DNA from: Gossypium raimondii
Taxonomy: Eukaryota; Streptophyta; Magnoliopsida; Malvales; Malvaceae
Reading direction: 5' to 3'
Assembly: GCF_025698545.1 (NCBI RefSeq)
Contig: NC_068567.1
Location: forward strand, 744,001-808,000
Length of the DNA stretch: 64,000 nt
The notes below the pieces were generated by a model. The model saw nothing but the letters and a program-made list of their open reading frames with translations, was not told the DNA's origin and made no database searches. The translations under genes and the position numbers were made by a program. Of the stretch, positions 63,180 through 64,000 are shown in pieces. Each line of letters opens with the position of its first letter. The stretch's first letter is position 1.

Positions 63180-63605
63180 CATATTTCGCTTTATGAGTTT
63201 CAACGAACAAATTCTGTACATGATATTTACACTATTTGAGCACACTATACACAAATCTATTTATTTCATTCTCATATCAAAAGTACATGAGATTATCAAT
63301 ATATAATAAGTAAAGAGCGCTCACACGCAGACATTGGCTTCCATGAAGGAAGCACAGTTTTATTTAATTTAGTAGATGCACACCAACACACACTGCTTGA
63401 TTCAGATTCTGTCGTGCTGCCGGTAAAAGTAGTTGCTCAAATCGAAGAGCTGAGCTTTTCTTCTTTGCTAAGAATGTCAATGTTGCAATAATTAGAACCG
63501 GTGAAAGTGCCACCTTCCACTTTGGATACGAAAGTATTCCCATTACGAAGAGTGTACTTTTGCATGAATGTGAAGGGAACATTGTATTATTTATACTCAA
63601 TGTTG
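63180..63605 (-). pseudogene. Fossil of an aerolysin-like lectin 3' end, copy 2
   Basis: Matches the last part and 3' flank of the intact lectin gene (for example the acattggcttccatgaagga stretch near 63,333 against 56,023-56,045). Only the C-terminal end is left. It is broken. Together with copy 1 it shows that at least three copies of the family once lay here. Confidence 0.75.
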
Positions 63606-64000
63606 CGTTTACATGGACTGATAATTTAACTAGTAGACGAAGTATAAGATTATTTAACTACATAAGTAAGACTGATGGGTAAACATTTATCGAAACAACA
63701 TAGTTAATTTTCTCTTTTGACTTAATGGTTTTGACTTTTAACTTTAGAAAAAGTAAACATTTATCAAAATAATGTAGTTTTACTTTTTCTTATTTGGATT
63801 TTCGATAGCTCAAATTATGTAATTCTATTCGAGTTAAACTGAAAAATTTAATTTCGTTTATTTGAATGGTTTTGAATAACTCAGATAACTCGAATAACTA
63901 CAACTATTTAATTTAAAATTTTAATTAAACATGTTTTCCTTTAACATTTTCCATTTCAAAAAAATTGAACCGGTGTAAATGTTAGGGTGTCTTTTTGAAT
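63606..64000. other. Right-edge AT-rich sequence
   Basis: No gene or repeat can be supported. The sequence is AT-rich and includes gaataactcagataactcg-type short repeats. Confidence 0.4.

Overview
This window is plant nuclear DNA. The genes have introns with GT-AG splicing, the spacers are AT-rich, and there are copia LTR fossils, hAT, MULE-like and Harbinger-like transposons. The gene families (F-box/LRR/FBD, MPK6-type MAP kinase, amaranthin-aerolysin lectin) are those of a dicot. The repeat families look like those of cotton (Gossypium) or another Malvaceae; that assignment is inference from memory, not from a search.

Region 1 (1-37,900) is a decaying tandem cluster of F-box/LRR/FBD genes, all on the plus strand and all with the same three-exon, phase-0 structure. 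Six keep a usable reading frame (starts at 1,914, 10,899, 15,567, 20,149, 29,762 and 34,988; the 20,149 gene is shortened by a frameshift). Two are pseudogenes (5,879 and 24,659). There are also orphan exons and an inverted pseudogene at 33,030-33,515. The repeated unit holds more than an F-box gene. Upstream of each gene lie relics in the opposite orientation: the intron 2/exon 3 end of another F-box copy, and a degraded CNL-type resistance-gene fragment. Downstream of many lies an antisense exon that looks like the start of a plastid-targeted protein. Copia fossils sit at a junction shared by three successive units, so they date the duplications. A partial ribosomal protein L5 gene with conserved introns lies at 27,671-28,697.

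Region 2 (39,385-50,608) holds an apparently intact six-exon MPK6-type MAP kinase gene with two MULE-like MITEs in its introns, then a truncated tandem MPK6 pseudogene. A 5.1-kb hAT element directly follows that pseudogene's fourth exon. Its transposase is nearly complete, with two breaks that both fall in G runs.

Region 3 (50,609-55,600) is mostly AT-rich spacer with MITEs and microsatellites. It contains one small two-exon minus-strand gene for a serine/lysine-rich protein.

Region 4 (55,600-64,000) holds a large intact minus-strand gene with four agglutinin (amaranthin-type) domains and a C-terminal aerolysin-like domain, 806 aa. Two fossil copies of the 3' end of the same family lie near the right edge, and copia fossils and a short Harbinger-like MITE lie between.

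Functionally, the F-box proteins would be substrate receptors of SCF ubiquitin ligases, MPK6 is a stress and developmental signalling kinase, and the lectin is probably a stress or defence carbohydrate-binding protein. Nothing in the sequence shows that they act together.
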